Source of the DNA: Micrasema longulum
Lineage: Eukaryota; Arthropoda; Insecta; Trichoptera; Brachycentridae
Assembly (NCBI GenBank): GCA_022494885.1
Contig: JAGVSM010004291.1
Coordinates: 59,609-123,608, forward strand
Length of the DNA: 64,000 bases
Reading direction: 5' to 3'
Shown: positions 35,085 through 46,870 of the stretch, one piece after another
Layout: each line of letters starts with the position of its first letter
Position numbering within the stretch: the stretch's first letter is position 1
Translations under genes and position numbers: made by a program
The notes under the pieces: generated by a model
What the model was told of the DNA's origin: nothing
Seen by the model: only the letters and a program-made list of their open reading frames with translations
The model's database searches: none

Positions 35085-35185
35085 TCACGTCATTTTGACG
35101 TCGCACGTCAAGCCGCTGAGCGTGCTTCTTACAAACATTTCGTGCACGTAACGTAATGCGCGCCGTTTGCCTCTTAGAGCGTGGA
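35085..35185. promoter_or_regulatory. CpG-rich patch with CRE-like motifs
   Basis: GGCGTCACGTCATTTTGACG then tcgcacgtcaagccg, followed by cgtgcacgtaacgtaatgcg. Two or three TGACGTC/TGACGT-like words occur within 35 bp. Resembles cAMP-response-element words but may be a mobile-element remnant. Confidence 0.3.
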
Positions 35186-35312
35186 ACATCTTGTTTAAGG
35201 TATTTTAACATTTTAATTTTTAACAGATTGTGGAAAATTTATTTGGCATAGCATGGAAAAAATATATTACTGGTACTTTCGTATTTTTTTCATATTTAAA
35301 AGCATAACTTTT

Positions 35313-35745
35313 TAACAATGTTCTGAATTTATCCGAATTCTTGTAGACAAGGACTGGATTCAACCCCCTAGGGAGCTGTTTATATTTACATATTACAACA
35401 GAGATGAAGAACATTTAAGAGAAGATGATTTAGAAATCTAGGCATCCACAGGGCTTATGACCGGTTTGGCAGGTTTAAGAGGCCACTTTACACAATGTGT
35501 AACATTCACCATTTTTTCTTTATATGAACATATATATTCCTTCGATTCTTCCATTTGTTGACGTTTGTGAAATTAAGGATCTGAAACCTTTATTGTTGCG
35601 GGTGAGATTCATTTGATTAAATCCACATCCACATACTAGGCAACGCCCAAAATTTTTATACTTTTTCTTGGACCAGGTCAATTTATCAACACGGTTTTGA
35701 GTTTCTCCCAATTTTTGTAGACAAGGACTGGATTGAACTAGAAAC
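35313..35745 (+). repeat. Foldback family, complete forward unit
   Basis: Starts aacaatgttctgaatttatc / TTGTAGACAAGGACTGGATT. It runs through AATCTAGGCATCCACAGGGC, CACTTTACACAATGTGTAAC, GGGTGAGATTCATTTGATTA, CTAGGCAACGCCC and cttggaccaggtcaatttat. It ends with the same terminus again (TTGTAGACAAGGACTGGATT at 35718). Best single-unit reference, about 395 bp plus the repeated terminus. Confidence 0.88.
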
Positions 35746-35985
35746 TAGAATACTACAACTGCCTTAGAATCTTTTACAGAATATTTTCTTTTCTCTTTAT
35801 GTTACACAAAAATATTAAAACTGTCTATTTATTGTAGGAGCAAAAATTCATAAACAATCCATGCCTTTGTGGATTTTTTTCGTTTACTATTTTTACTCTC
35901 AATATGTTTTTCATTTCTATTAAATGAACATTTATTTTTTAAAACTCTGTTTTACCTCTTATGTAGACTATGAAAAAAAAAAAAA

Positions 35986-36290
35986 AGGATCAACTCCTTG
36001 GGAAACTGTAATTATTGACATATTACAACAGAGATGAAAAATATTTTAAAGAAGAGAATGCAGAAATCTAGGCATCCACCTGGCTTATGACCAGTCATTG
36101 GCTGGTTTAAGTGGCGTCACAAATGTTCGAAGAAAAACAGATGTTCAAATAAAGGCATAATGGTGAATGCTACACAGTGTGTAAAAAAGCCACTTAAACC
36201 AGCCAACAAAAGGTCATAAGCCCTGTGGATGCCTAGATTTCCTTCTTTTTTAAAATGTCCTTAATTTCTGTTGTAAAATGTTAACATTTT
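35986..36290. repeat. Foldback family copy
   Basis: Forward arm (ATCAACTCCTTGGGAAACTG, ctaggcatccacctggctta, GGCTGGTTTAAGTGGC) flips at about 36120 to reversed arm (ATAATGGTGAATGCTACACA, aggtcataagccctgtggat). Confidence 0.82.
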
Positions 36291-36644
36291 TTAAATGTGA
36301 TAAAACCCTATTGAGTGAGGATAGAGGATTCAATCATTTTTATTTGCGAAAGCGGGTCAGTACAAAACAGGTGGCAAATACAATCATCCAAGGTTTTTTT
36401 TAACTATAAATTGTTCTATTGAGTAACGAAGCGACCAAATTCTGAAGGGAAATAGTTCAGTTTTTTCATTTTTCCAGATGTTTTCCCCCGTGAAATAAGA
36501 TTATCACCCTTAAAAAAACTCTAACACAGCACGTACTTTATCTTTATCTCTTTACTTTTCTGCCGCGTGTTCGGTTATTGTGAAAAGGTAAAAAAAATTC
36601 ACCAAAATAATAACCTTAATATAATTCATTTATCCTTTGTCTAG

Positions 36645-36980
36645 GCGGATGGAAAATACAGTTATGTGTGTAAAAAAAGAACCAGAACCCCAACCCAGTA
36701 TTTACGACTCGAAAACTACTCAAAATAATATCAAATGGAGATAAGTTCGCCTCGTAGTGTAGTGTTTGGCGCGTTTGCCTACCATATTTGAGTTCCTAGG
36801 CTCGATTCCTCTTAGCAAGGTGGACGTGAAATATTGGTTTAAAAAATGATCTCGCACTGCAAACGTTAATTATTTCAAGACTGTTTCAAAGCGTTAGACT
36901 AATCACCACACGTTTTAAGTAACAAAATAATTTAGATAAGCTTCAGTCAAATTACCAATGCGGTGCAAATGTGTATAGAT
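36645..36980 (+). repeat. S1 SINE with 5-prime module
   Basis: Module M 36645-36740 (CGGATGGAAAATACAGTTAT, TATTTACGACTCGAAAACTA) followed directly by the S1 head (TTCGCCTCGTAGTGTAGTGT, GCGTTTGCCTACCAT, TAGGCTCGATTCCTCTTAGC) and a diverged body. Confidence 0.65.
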
Positions 36981-37912
36981 TTTTTTAAAAAAAGGAAATA
37001 AATTATAATATCTAAAATTAAATAAACTTTCCTCTAAAACGACATTGAAGAATATAGTTATATCTGGGAAATAATCCGAAACCTAGATAAGAGCTCCAAT
37101 TGTCTCTCCATTCATTTTCGGTAAATTGTTCAAATTGACAGTAAAACGTATTTTAGAAATTTACATGTAAATTTCCATGTTACTCTGTATACTGTATCAT
37201 GCGCAAAATATCTCGCTAATAGAGTTAATTTATTAGACACTTTATGCATCATTAATTTAACGTTTATTTTTTATGAAAACGGACTCTCGAAATTATAATA
37301 AATCTACAATATTCATTAAATGTGTTTTATTTTTCAATAAATAAGGGATATTTGAAGCAAATTTAGAAATATCCAACAAAAACGGAAAATTAGTTATTGA
37401 TGCCAATATAAACTATACATAAATACCTACCCACCGAAATTATATTGTATTTCAAAACCGTGTGTAAATCTTGTAAAAGCTGATTTCAATAATACTACTT
37501 GACACCGCAAACTTACGAGTAGCATGCTCCATTGAGTTAGTGAAGCATAATTAGAAATCTCTCAATTCTTTTATCAAAGTTTTTCGCAAATATCTCAGTA
37601 ATTCCCTAAATGGAGATTTCCAAGTTTGTTTACAATACCCTAAAACGTTTGTTCAATTAAATTTGTTTAATTATATTGAAATGTATTCAAAGCTTGTTTA
37701 AAATATCCTTGAAGATGGCGACAAAAATTCGACCTTAAGTAAAGAAACCAGCCAGAAGCCAACTGTGAAACAAACTGTTCTATGTAATGCTGACTGCCAG
37801 CATAAGCACAAAAATGTAAATACGGGCCACCCTGTACTGTTTATACCATGCGCTGGTTGGGTCAGATATCATATGGAGTGAGTTGTTACGGGCTAACATT
37901 CAAAACGTATAT

Positions 37913-38497
37913 AAATGGACATTTAAGAGAAGGTAATATAGAAGTCTAGGCATCTGCAGGGCTTATGACCTGTCAATGGCTGGTTTAAGTGGCCACTTTA
38001 CACACTGTGTAACATTCACCAATCTGCCTATATTTGAACATCTATATTCCTTCAATTCTTTCATCTGTTAATGTTTGTGAAGTTAAAGAGCTGAAACCTT
38101 TATTTATGCGGATGAGATTCATCTCATTGAATTATTTCACCAAAAATTTGGACAAACTCAAAACATTGTTGATAAATTACCTGGTCCATGAAGAAGTATA
38201 GAAATTGAAAAAATAATATTTTTAGGCGTTGCCTAGTGTGTAGGCTCTTTAACTTCACAAACATCAACAGATGAAAAAATTGAAGGAATATAGATGTTCA
38301 AATATAGGCAGAATGGTAAATGTTACACAGTGTGACAGCCATTGACAGGTCATAAGCCCTGTAGATGCCTAGACTTCTAAATTACCTTCTCTTAAATGTT
38401 CTTCATCTCTGTTGTAATATTTTAATATAAACAGCTCCCCAGAGAGTTGAATCCAGTCCTTGTCTAAAAAAATTTAGACGAACTCAAAATATTGTTG
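37913..38497. repeat. Foldback family, long copy
   Basis: Forward 37913-38140 (GAAGTCTAGGCATCTGCAGG to gatgagattcatctcattga), abrupt flip to the reversed terminus (AAATTTGGACAAACTCAAAA, cctggtccatgaagaagtat), then a full reversed unit (GGCGTTGCCTAGTGTGTAGG, ATAGGCAGAATGGTAAATGT) to a second reversed terminus at 38497. The right arm is longer than the left. Confidence 0.88.
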
Positions 38498-38560
38498 TAT
38501 GTAAATGGGATAAAAAAATTACAAATTAGATTCCTAAAAACGTTATGAAGTAAAACCAAC

Positions 38561-39180
38561 ATGATTACTTGTCAAAATGACAACGAAAATCTTTTCCCGG
38601 TGTGTAAAGTTTTGACGGTACAGAATATGGTATACTATCGCCTGGTAACAGAGGCCTTCATGGATTTCTACAAAACGCCAATATCACATAAGCATGAAAC
38701 GCGCCAAAAAGTGAAAAGAAATTTCATAGAAAAAAGACCTCTAGATGCGTATGGAGAAAGGACCAGAGAGTATATACTCACACGCATAGTAAATAGACTC
38801 CCGTACGAAATAAATAATAGTGATATAAATAAAATTAAAGTAAAATTTGTTTTTAAAAATCTTTTTTTAAAATTCTAAGTTTAATGAGTAAAAAAAAGGG
38901 AAACAAAATAATTTAAAACAGTGTTAAAAATTGTTTGTTTAAAATTGTTCATACATTTTGGGATCAAAAAGCCTTGATTTACTTGTAGTTAAATTTTTAA
39001 ACTTGTATTTTATTGATATATTTTAGATTGTTTAAACTTTTATGTAAAAAATATTATATTGTGTTACCAAAATATGTAAAAAAGAAATCTCTGCAAAAAA
39101 CTGCTTTTGCAGCTTAGCGGGAATTCAATAATTGTTCAAGAGAATGCATATGTAAAAAAAATCAAAAAAAAAAAAAAATT
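38561..39180 (+). pseudogene. LINE 3-prime end: RT C-terminus, UTR and poly-A
   Basis: The frame 38561-38878 contains VCKVLTVQNMVYYRLVTEAF, HETRQKV and ERTREYILTRIVNRLPYEIN followed by a stop. This matches the end of jockey/CR1-like polymerases ('LTVQNL', 'TR', 'NRLP.EI'). It is open to its stop and so relatively young. The UTR runs to an A-rich tail at 39150-39180 and includes GCTTAGCGGGAATTCAATAA. Confidence 0.7.
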
Positions 39181-39904
39181 AAAAATCTTCAATTTTAAGT
39201 GTATTTGAATGTATATTACCTAGACTGAAATGGTTCAAAAAAATAGTCTGTCGAAAATAATTGCGCCAGAAAATGTTAAACAAAACATAGAGCAAAATGC
39301 AATCCTTAGATCCTTAGTAAATAATTTGCAATAAAATCACGGTACTGCAAACTGACTTTAATGATTAGTTTACATTAATAAGATAATGAAGAGTTACGGA
39401 AAAACCAGAATTTACTACTAAAACCAAAGCTTTTTGGAAGCGTATCTTAGTAAAAACTTTCAATTGAATAAACAAAGAGAAAACGAGGAAATCCTTGAAA
39501 ATCGTTCAAAGCAAAGGAATAGTGCTAACAGCTGCTTACTGACCCATATCCTTTGTAAAATCCTCCTCAATCACGACTAACGGTTTTTCCCCATAAAAAA
39601 TACATTTGCCAAATTTATCGACCAATATACGCGGTTGATTGGTTATCGTAAATCACTAGACGTGCTGTAATCTAGCTCCTTTCTGTTATTAAAATCTATC
39701 ACGATTGCTCCAAGCGCTCTGTACCTGCAAGATGTGTTGCGATATTTATTGTACGGCGCTTCCGAAGTGAATTTTTCAAAAATGGCCTTAAATAAATTAT
39801 CCAAAGTGATCATTATAATGACGCAAAATATAGTATTTTTCATTAATATCTTAACCTTGTTCATATCCGACGGTACATAGGGCACTGCAACGGTATACTT
39901 ATGC

Positions 39905-40092
39905 AGCTAATCTCAATAATTTGTTTTATAAATGTAAGGAGATCAATCACGAGCTTCATATGCCAGTCCAAGAATATGAAATATCGCAGTGTAGAGCCAC
40001 CATTTAATTAATATTTCATGTTGACCTTCCCAGGAACGACTCGGGGTTAAGTACGGTAGGCGAACATGCTAATCACTATCACGACGATGCGG
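39905..40092 (-). repeat. S1 SINE copy
   Basis: Reverse complement of S1: tatgccagtccaagaatatg, CGCAGTGTAGAGCCACCATT, CTTCCCAGGAACGACTCGGG, TAGGCGAACATGCTAATCAC. Confidence 0.65.
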
Positions 40093-40371
40093 AATTATCT
40101 ACAGACAATTTCATTTTCTGTGATTTTAACCTGAAAGTAAACTTGTTAAATATCAATAATCGTTTCTGTATTGTATTCGTGTACCAGTATTTTGGCTTGT
40201 CGTTATATATTGTATACTTAGATACGTATTTAAATCTTTATTATTTTTATTGATTTATTAGAACTGTAGGCTTTGATGCATGAAGATGCATGGAAGCTCT
40301 TACCCAGTTAGAGGTTGATAGAAGAGAACGATGTTGAGGGTTGAAGTGTATTTATTATATGATAAATAAAT

Positions 40372-40560
40372 AGTTGTGGTCCCGTAGCTAGTGTCTCGGA
40401 CTCACGGACCAAAGGTTCGTGGTTCAAATCCCACTCTACCCCAACTTGATTCCATTTCCTAATAGTAAGTTATTTATAACTCGTTGAAAATGGCCCTCAA
40501 AATTAAATATTTGGGTAAATCATAAGAACGCAAATATTTCTTTTTGTAAAAAATATTTTT
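40372..40560 (+). repeat. S2 SINE, reference copy
   Basis: Head TGTGGTCCCGTAGCTAGTGT, CTCGGACTCACGGACCAAAG, B-box-like TTCGTGGTTCAAATCCCACT. Body ACTTGATTCCATTTCC and ACTCGTTGAAAATGGCCCTC, tail aaatatttctttttgtaaaa. The head resembles a tRNA but the acceptor stem does not close. Confidence 0.82.
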
Positions 40561-41594
40561 TAAAATTGATTAACAGAATGAGTAACCGCGTAAACGATTT
40601 ATGTTGAATCACTAAGCGCTGAACTCAAGTTCATATAGTCCACTATATGTTGGAACTCACTGCGCCTGTCCAAATTTCATATCGTAACTGAGGATGTTAT
40701 AACCTATACATATTCCATTGTTTATTTTACTTTCTGATGAGATTTTGAAGACGTATAGTAATACCGTGCTTCTCGCTTCATTTGCTCCCATCAGCAGTTT
40801 GTTAATAGTCAATTGAATGTTTTGATGATCAATTGTTTACATAGAGAAAATGTATGATTTCGTTTCTACACTCTTTTCAAAACAATAGCTGACACTGAAA
40901 ATTGATTTTTCAGTTATTCTTACAGAACTATCAGGAAATAACAAAAAAAGCAATATCAATATATTTCACGTTTAGCTTAAACAAATCTATGCAATATTTT
41001 TAATTGAATCGGCATTCACTTCGTAACACTCTCTTAGCCGAGCGATGTCTTCCCACACATTAAATATTAGACTTACTTATTGCAACTTCCACTTATGTGC
41101 TAAATTTTAAGAAATAAATTCGACTTAATGTTCTGCCCATGTTTTCATATCTGTACTTAAGATAACCATCCATTCATAAAAAAAAACCCCTGCTCTAAGT
41201 TTCTATGATTAATTTGTTTATTTTTTGTTAAGATTATATGACATTGTGAACAATATTCTGTGTTCATTATATTAGTTTTATATCACCCGTCGATGGGATG
41301 AGTGCTCTCCCGAAACTATATTTGTGTTTTTGTAAAATAATAAAATTGTGTAACACTGATAACAAGGTTTTATTTTTATAATAATTTATAAATCTATGCA
41401 ACTTTATGGAGTGTGTATTTGTGGGTAGTATAAAAACAAAATTATAAACCCTTACAGATTTAACACATTTTGACTTTTTTTAGTAATGTTAATTCTAATA
41501 TTTTCAACATCTTTTGTTTAGATTTGTATTATTTTCGTGTGCGTGTGGCTGTATGTGAAAGTTTGTATCTAAAATGGAAAAAAGTTTTTAAAAA

Positions 41595-41750
41595 ACACGG
41601 CATAGTCGGTGTCTAAGCGGAAGAACATACAGTTCTGTGTTTGAAATAGAACCTTGGATGAGTGTTTTTGACTCGATGACTACTCAGAATCCAGGACACA
41701 GGTCTCATTTCGATCCTTGGCTGCTCTTTTCATGTAGTCATATTTAGTAT
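41595..41750 (+). repeat. Module M plus truncated S1
   Basis: AGTCGGTGTCTAAGCGGAAG, TGAGTGTTTTTGACTCGATG, actactcagaatccaggac, then AGGTCTCATTTCGATCCTTG, which is the S1 B-box region without its A-box. Confidence 0.55.
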
Positions 41751-41983
41751 GTTTATATCTCCTTTAATTTGATAACTCTCGGCAAAATAGTTACATTTCT
41801 TGCTCAATGCGTCCTTTCAAAAAAAGTGTCCAGATGTGCAAAATATGGTTATTTTAATTTTAATTTTAATTTTTTATTTTTTCCATTCATTATTTTCAAT
41901 AGTTTGTCCTCTTTGGGGTTATCAGTGTTGAGAACACAACTTAACAATATTACGTGTGAGAATATGTATTGAAATATACACGG

Positions 41984-42418
41984 TTTTTCAGGGCCAGACC
42001 ACGAAACTTCAGAAGAACGTTCTTCACGGTTAGCTTTAAAAATAAATCCTCATAAAATTTTTACGAAAGCTCATTTAAAAAAATAAAATTTTAATCTCAA
42101 AATGAAGTAAATATGTTTTTTCTCGGACAAACATCCTTTCCGTAAACCCCCTTACCACTCCTCAACAAAAAAAATGAGAAAAAAACGTACTTGACCAACG
42201 AAACAATACGCACCAGACGCGGACAAGTAAAACAGCTGGGTAGGAGGGGGGTAGGGGTTTGTGGAGGAACTGTTTGTTTGAGAAATTAAGGATTTACTAC
42301 ATTTTGAGATAATTTTTTTTTTTTTTTAAATGACTTTTTAGAAAAAATTTATTAGAATTTTTTTCAAAGTTTTTCCGAGAAATGTTCCTCTGAAGTTACA
42401 CGGTCTGGTCCTAAAAAA
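41984..42418. mobile_element. TIR element with about 180-bp arms
   Basis: Left: TTTTCAGGGCCAGACCACGA, AACTTCAGAAGAACGTTCTT, ATCTCAAAATGAAGTAAAT. Right arm complement: gttacacggtctggtcct, ATTTACTACATTTTGAGATA, ACTTCAGAGGAACATTTCTC (read on the minus strand). A GC-rich centre (gcgggacaag-like, gtaggaggggggtagg) lies at 42215-42260. Non-coding. Confidence 0.82.
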
Positions 42419-42848
42419 CGTGCATAATATACAAGAAAAATTTACAAATTTTTAAAACAGTTGAAAACACTAATCATGTATTATGTATTTCAAAATTGGT
42501 TTGGCCGAATAACATAATCCATTTGACTTCTACATACCCCTCCACTTTCCATTTGTTATAGCCTTTTTAATCATTTTCTTGTTATTAATTGTTTTAATAC
42601 ACAGTTGGAATACTTTATAAATGTTAATTGCAAAATACTCCATAATTTTCATAAGTAGTGTAAGTTTGAAGAATAAAAAAATAAATTAAATACATGTCAA
42701 ATGTGTAAAACAATTTTTTTTAACACTTTTTAGTCCTCTTTATAACAGGTTTCCTTTATGAGGAGTACTTAAATTAATTTTGTACAGATAATATTTTATA
42801 TGGTACTTATAACTTTTTTGTTTGTTTTAAACAAAATCACAAAATAGC

Positions 42849-43055
42849 TTAATGTATAAAGGGTTAAAACTGTATGATGAGATGCCTGAAAGTATGAAGA
42901 ATGAAAGAAAACTTACGGATTTAAAAAAAAAATGTTATGTTTATTGTAATAATGTAGTTATGTAAGAAATATTTAATAAGTATTTGTTATAATTGTAAAT
43001 ATATTAGTTAATATACAATGTAATATTAACTAACTTAAGTAAATAAATAAAAAAA
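42849..43055 (+). pseudogene. LINE 3-prime end fragment
   Basis: The frame 42849-42965 reads LMYKGLKLYDEMPESMKNER then KLTDLKKKCYVY to a stop. This is the final block of a jockey-like polymerase ('G...YN.LP..IK.......FK..L'). The 3-prime UTR ends in an A-rich tail at 43040-43070. Confidence 0.75.
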
Positions 43056-44174
43056 AAAATAAAAAATAAAAAACACATACAATAGGATTACGTTTTCATT
43101 TTTGATTTTCTATTCGCAATTTTTATTTCAAATATCAATTTACAAAATTTTAATAAAAATAACATTTTTCCAAATAAATACAAGAATTGTCAATTTATTG
43201 TCTTTTTTCGTACGTTTTATTGGTTTTAAACAGCCTGAAAATAACCTAAGTATATGTAATTTGACTAAAGGTAAAGAGATGAGTTCATGTAACTATAAGC
43301 TTAAAGAGCTTTTAAACTGTCTCGGTGTATATGCTTCCAAAGAATAATAGAACAGGCATGAAAACTTTTTAACATAAAAGGTTTTTCATACTTTACTTTT
43401 CCAGTAATTGAATTCGGCTCTGAACCAAATGATTCCCTGTCCTGTACCTTTTCAGATATGTCATTTTCACCCACATACCCACATAGAATTGATAAATAAA
43501 AAAAGCGTTAGCGTAAAAAAATATTGTTTTTTTATGAAATGAATATGGGTACATAAAATTTAATACGTTTTTTATTTTATATCACAATCAACTATTTCAT
43601 TTATTGTGTTATCTTAAAGTCATACATTTCAAAAAACAGACATGTTTTTTTTACTTGGAGAATGTCTTACACTGTGTCTAGTTTTTTACTGCAATTGAAG
43701 TTATATAATCTCTAATTACTAAAAATATTTCAAATGATGTTACAAATATATACGTGTGTTTATATACACATACCAAAACATATAGAATAATGCATACCTG
43801 TTTTGAAATAAATAAGAATGAAAGGGAAAAAATTCACGAAATATCCTTGATATAAATTTTCACGAAGAACTTTCTATCACGAACGATTCCCAAACTCGAA
43901 CAATAATTTACTATTTATATCTACTTAGGTAAGTACGCGAACGCATAATTCCCATACCCATATAATACGCTATACAAACAGTCGCCTTATATTTTAAGAT
44001 AAGGTGGATTCTGCTCTTAAAATTAAGTCTGATTCTATACTTTAAAATATGATCCCGCGCATGCGCATTAAGTGCAATGTCTTTTTCATTTGATCTACGA
44101 GACTCGCCCGGAATGATAGCATTTTGCGTAACGCAATGAAAACTCGACTCAATTATCATATGGCAAAAAATGTG
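42966..44174. other. AT-rich intron
   Basis: After the LINE tail nothing recognisable is seen to 44174. The two 81- to 82-codon frames here (43102-43347, plus; 43911-44159, minus) show no domain. Confidence 0.4.
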
Positions 44175-44748
44175 AAATTGTGTCGGTTAACATCAAAAAT
44201 GGATATATCCAGACTAAGCATTTTTTCACAAAGAACACTTTTCTGAAACTGATTATTGCTATTCGACTAAATTGTTATTTAGACTATATGTAGGTCTGAC
44301 GTAGGTAATAAAAGTCTTCTACGTTATTTGATTTGATCGATTAGACTTAGTTTCCGTGTAAAACTTACTTATAATTAGGAGGTAACACATTTTGATATAT
44401 CGGAATGGATTTAACTCGTTTTGATAAAATTGATTCGTGGATTTAAACAGTTTTGATATAATCTGTCATCGAATATCTGTTTCAGGGTTGTCACTTTTAC
44501 GAAGTAAAAAATAAATAAAACTGATGGTTTTGAGTTTTTTTGTGTTTTGGAGTGTTATTGAGTGGATGTTGCCGATTTTGATATTAAATCAAACTTCTGA
44601 CAACAATTATTATGATATAATATTAGATTTTCTCATTTTATAAATAAGTATTTTTTGTAAAACTAAACTTTTAATCGTGTTTCCACAAAAAGCGTTTTTT
44701 TTACCAATTTTGGATTTAACCAATTTTGATATCCACCGACACAATTGC
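44175..44748. mobile_element. 574-bp TIR element with internal motif repeats
   Basis: Left end AAATTGTGTCGGTTAACATC then AAAAATGGATATATCC. The right end complement reads AATTGTGTCGGTGGATATCA then AAATTGGTTAAATCC. Similarity extends about 65 bp, to CACAAAGAACAC. The middle (44390-44470) contains three degenerate repeats of ggatttaa(c) plus ttttgatat(a). Non-coding. Confidence 0.78.
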
Positions 44749-45021
44749 TTATTATTTGAATTTGGTCAGTTATCTTGGAAATCGTATGTTTTGTTTTCTT
44801 ATATTATGTACCGAGATATTTACAGTTCCACTGTACGCTGGTTGTCTAGTCTTTTTCACTTATCAGTAATTCAGTCTAAGATGAATCAAATCGGTTGTGT
44901 TTTTAATAAAAAATTATATACTTTTATATATTACATAATATGTGTCAGTGTTTTTTCATTATTTAGTTAAGTAGTTATAAAATGAGCAAAAAGAAGTTCT
45001 CTCCGCAATGGTTTGTTAAAT

Positions 45022-45192
45022 CTTAATCTAATCATTCCCGCAACAAGTGCATCAACTGAGCGTTCATTTCCAAATAAAAGAGTGAAAACATACAATCGCA
45101 GTACAGTTGGTGAGGACAGGCTTTCATCTCTCGCTATCATTTCTATTGAGAAGGAATTTATGTTTCCTGAAGGAAAAAAGATTTTTTTATAG
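45022..45192 (+). pseudogene. hAT transposase C-terminal dimerisation-domain fragment
   Basis: The frame reads LNLIIPATSASTERSFPNKR, VKTYNRSTVGEDRLSSLAII, SIEKEF, to a TAG at 45190. The 'P.TSA..ERSFS..K..K...RS..G..RL..L...SIE' pattern is the hAT family C-terminal region as in ZMYM1-like transposases. The rest of the transposase is absent. It lies 270 bp downstream of the TIR element at 44175-44748; a link is possible but unproven. Confidence 0.82.
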
Positions 45193-45276
45193 TCGAATGA
45201 TCAATGATTTTTCGAAGAAAGAACGTCGGATTGATTTGAAGTTCAAATAGATGGATTAACCTTCAGGTAAATAAAA

Positions 45277-45302
45277 TATATATATATATATATATGTATA
45301 TT
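45277..45302. repeat. (AT)n microsatellite
   Basis: Alternating AT for about 20 bases with one G interruption. Confidence 0.9.
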
Positions 45303-45654
45303 TGTTTTCATGATTTCTTAATTTCAGGATAAGAAGTATTTAGACTTATCTACATAATTGTAATTAAATATGTCTTAACATACGTAAATTAATAAAAATC
45401 TTAATATTTTAAAAATTTATACCGTCAGTAACCCTCCCAGCATCCCTTCCAGCAATAGTCACCGCATGCTCTTTACACACACATATAAAAATAAACAAAT
45501 TTACATACATACACCCATACATACATATACTTGCTAGTTGAATCTCACCTATTTTTTAAAATTATTATCCCAAAGCAAATATTTTTCCTCTTTTTAATGC
45601 AAGGAACATTTTTACATGTTACTTAATACTGTATATATCTACCGGTTTTGTTTT

Positions 45655-45971
45655 GATCATTTTTGTAACATGAAGGTAGGTTGTATTTTCTAAATCAATA
45701 TAGATATTGTTGAGAAATGTATTCATCTTTATTCCCTTTCTGCAAAGGGCACTGAATTTGTTCACCAATTGCAGCGTATCTTGATCATTTTTCGTAACAC
45801 GAAGATAAGATGATTGGTCTTACGCTTCAGGTACCAGTCCAGGGACTATGAAATACTACAGTGTGAAAACACTCATTTGAATAAATATATCATATCATTC
45901 ATGTCAGGAATCAAACCCGAGACCTCTTGCATGGTAGGCAAACGCTCTGACCATTACACCACGAGGTCAAA
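45655..45971 (-). repeat. S1 SINE with partial duplication
   Basis: A full reverse-orientation copy 45721-45971 (GGGCACTGAATTTGTTCACC, gcttcaggtaccagtccagg, AGGAATCAAACCCGAGACCT, ATTACACCACGAGGTC). The mid-segment gatcatttttgtaacatgaa is duplicated at 45655-45685. Confidence 0.78.
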
Positions 45972-46870
45972 ACTTATCAAAACCCTTCCCTCAAATGGCG
46001 AACGCCAAATCAGAATCAACGATATTGTCACAGATTGGTTTGAAGTCACCACCGGAGTTCATCAAGGTTGGTCTTTGAACTGTTCCTTTTTATAATCCTC
46101 ATAGACTTTTATATCAATATTTTAGTTTGAAATATTAAAATTTTAAATATTAAAGTTTTAACATCAATATTTTAAAAACCTATGCGCTGTGTAACACGTT
46201 CTACCTTGATGCCCAAAATCCCCTCACTCTGTCAAACCAAGCCATCAAAAAAGTCGAGAGTTTCAAATACCTGGGAGTATATGTTATGGAAAATGGCAGC
46301 TTTCAAAAAGAACTGGGTGTGCGGCTAGAAATAGCAGGCGCCACATTCAACAGTATCAAGGCTGTCTGAAAATAGGATGTTTACTCGGTGAAAACCAAAT
46401 GTCGCCTTTATAACACCCGCATAACACCTATGGATTCGAATCGTGGCACCTCACTACGACCCAAAACAGCAAAAAACTGAATTTGAGAAAAGGCGTCTCA
46501 GAATAATCTTGGGGGGGCAGTGGTTTAACTTTGTGCGGAATGAAGTAAAAAAAATAATAGACGCAGGAAACTCCGGCGACAATTGTCATCAAGCGGAGGT
46601 GATACGGTTGGCATGGCTATGTACTTCGGAGGCCTCCTGAGAGCCTTAACCACGCTTGCCAACTTTACAAGACATCAGGTTCTCGACGTCCTGAACGTCC
46701 ACTGCAGACTGTCTGTCGGCAGTTCATGTCAGAATTATAGGATGCTAACCTGATTTGGGAGGATGCACAGGAGCTGGCAGCTGACAAAAATGCCTGGAAG
46801 ATCTTCGTGGACACCGTATGCTCCAACCAGAGACCGGACAAGGCAGCATATATTTTCAAATCACATTAAA
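45972..46870 (+). pseudogene. LINE (RTE/CR1-like) polymerase relic
   Basis: Pieces in order: NGERQIRINDIVTDWFEVTT then GVHQGWSLNC (the RT 'GV.QG' block), a gap of foreign AT-rich text, VESFKYLGVYVMENGSFQKE then LEIAGATFNSIKAV, RRLRIILGG, and the final LIWEDAQELAADKNAWKIFV. Many frame changes and stops. The central YADD region is deleted. Confidence 0.78.

Larger units (their letters stand above)
39181..41594. other. Intron with SINE copies
   Basis: Outside the S1 and S2 copies at 39905 and 40372, subranges 39181-39904 and 40561-41594 show no gene. The 80-codon minus-strand frame at 39643-39885 has mixed composition but no family features or splice context. Confidence 0.4.

Noticed and set aside
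40378..40445. tRNA gene candidate (also 47565, 18545, 49940, 7500, 31800)
   Set aside because: B-box words are present, but no closing acceptor stem is seen, and the same heads recur with identical non-tRNA bodies, as in SINEs.
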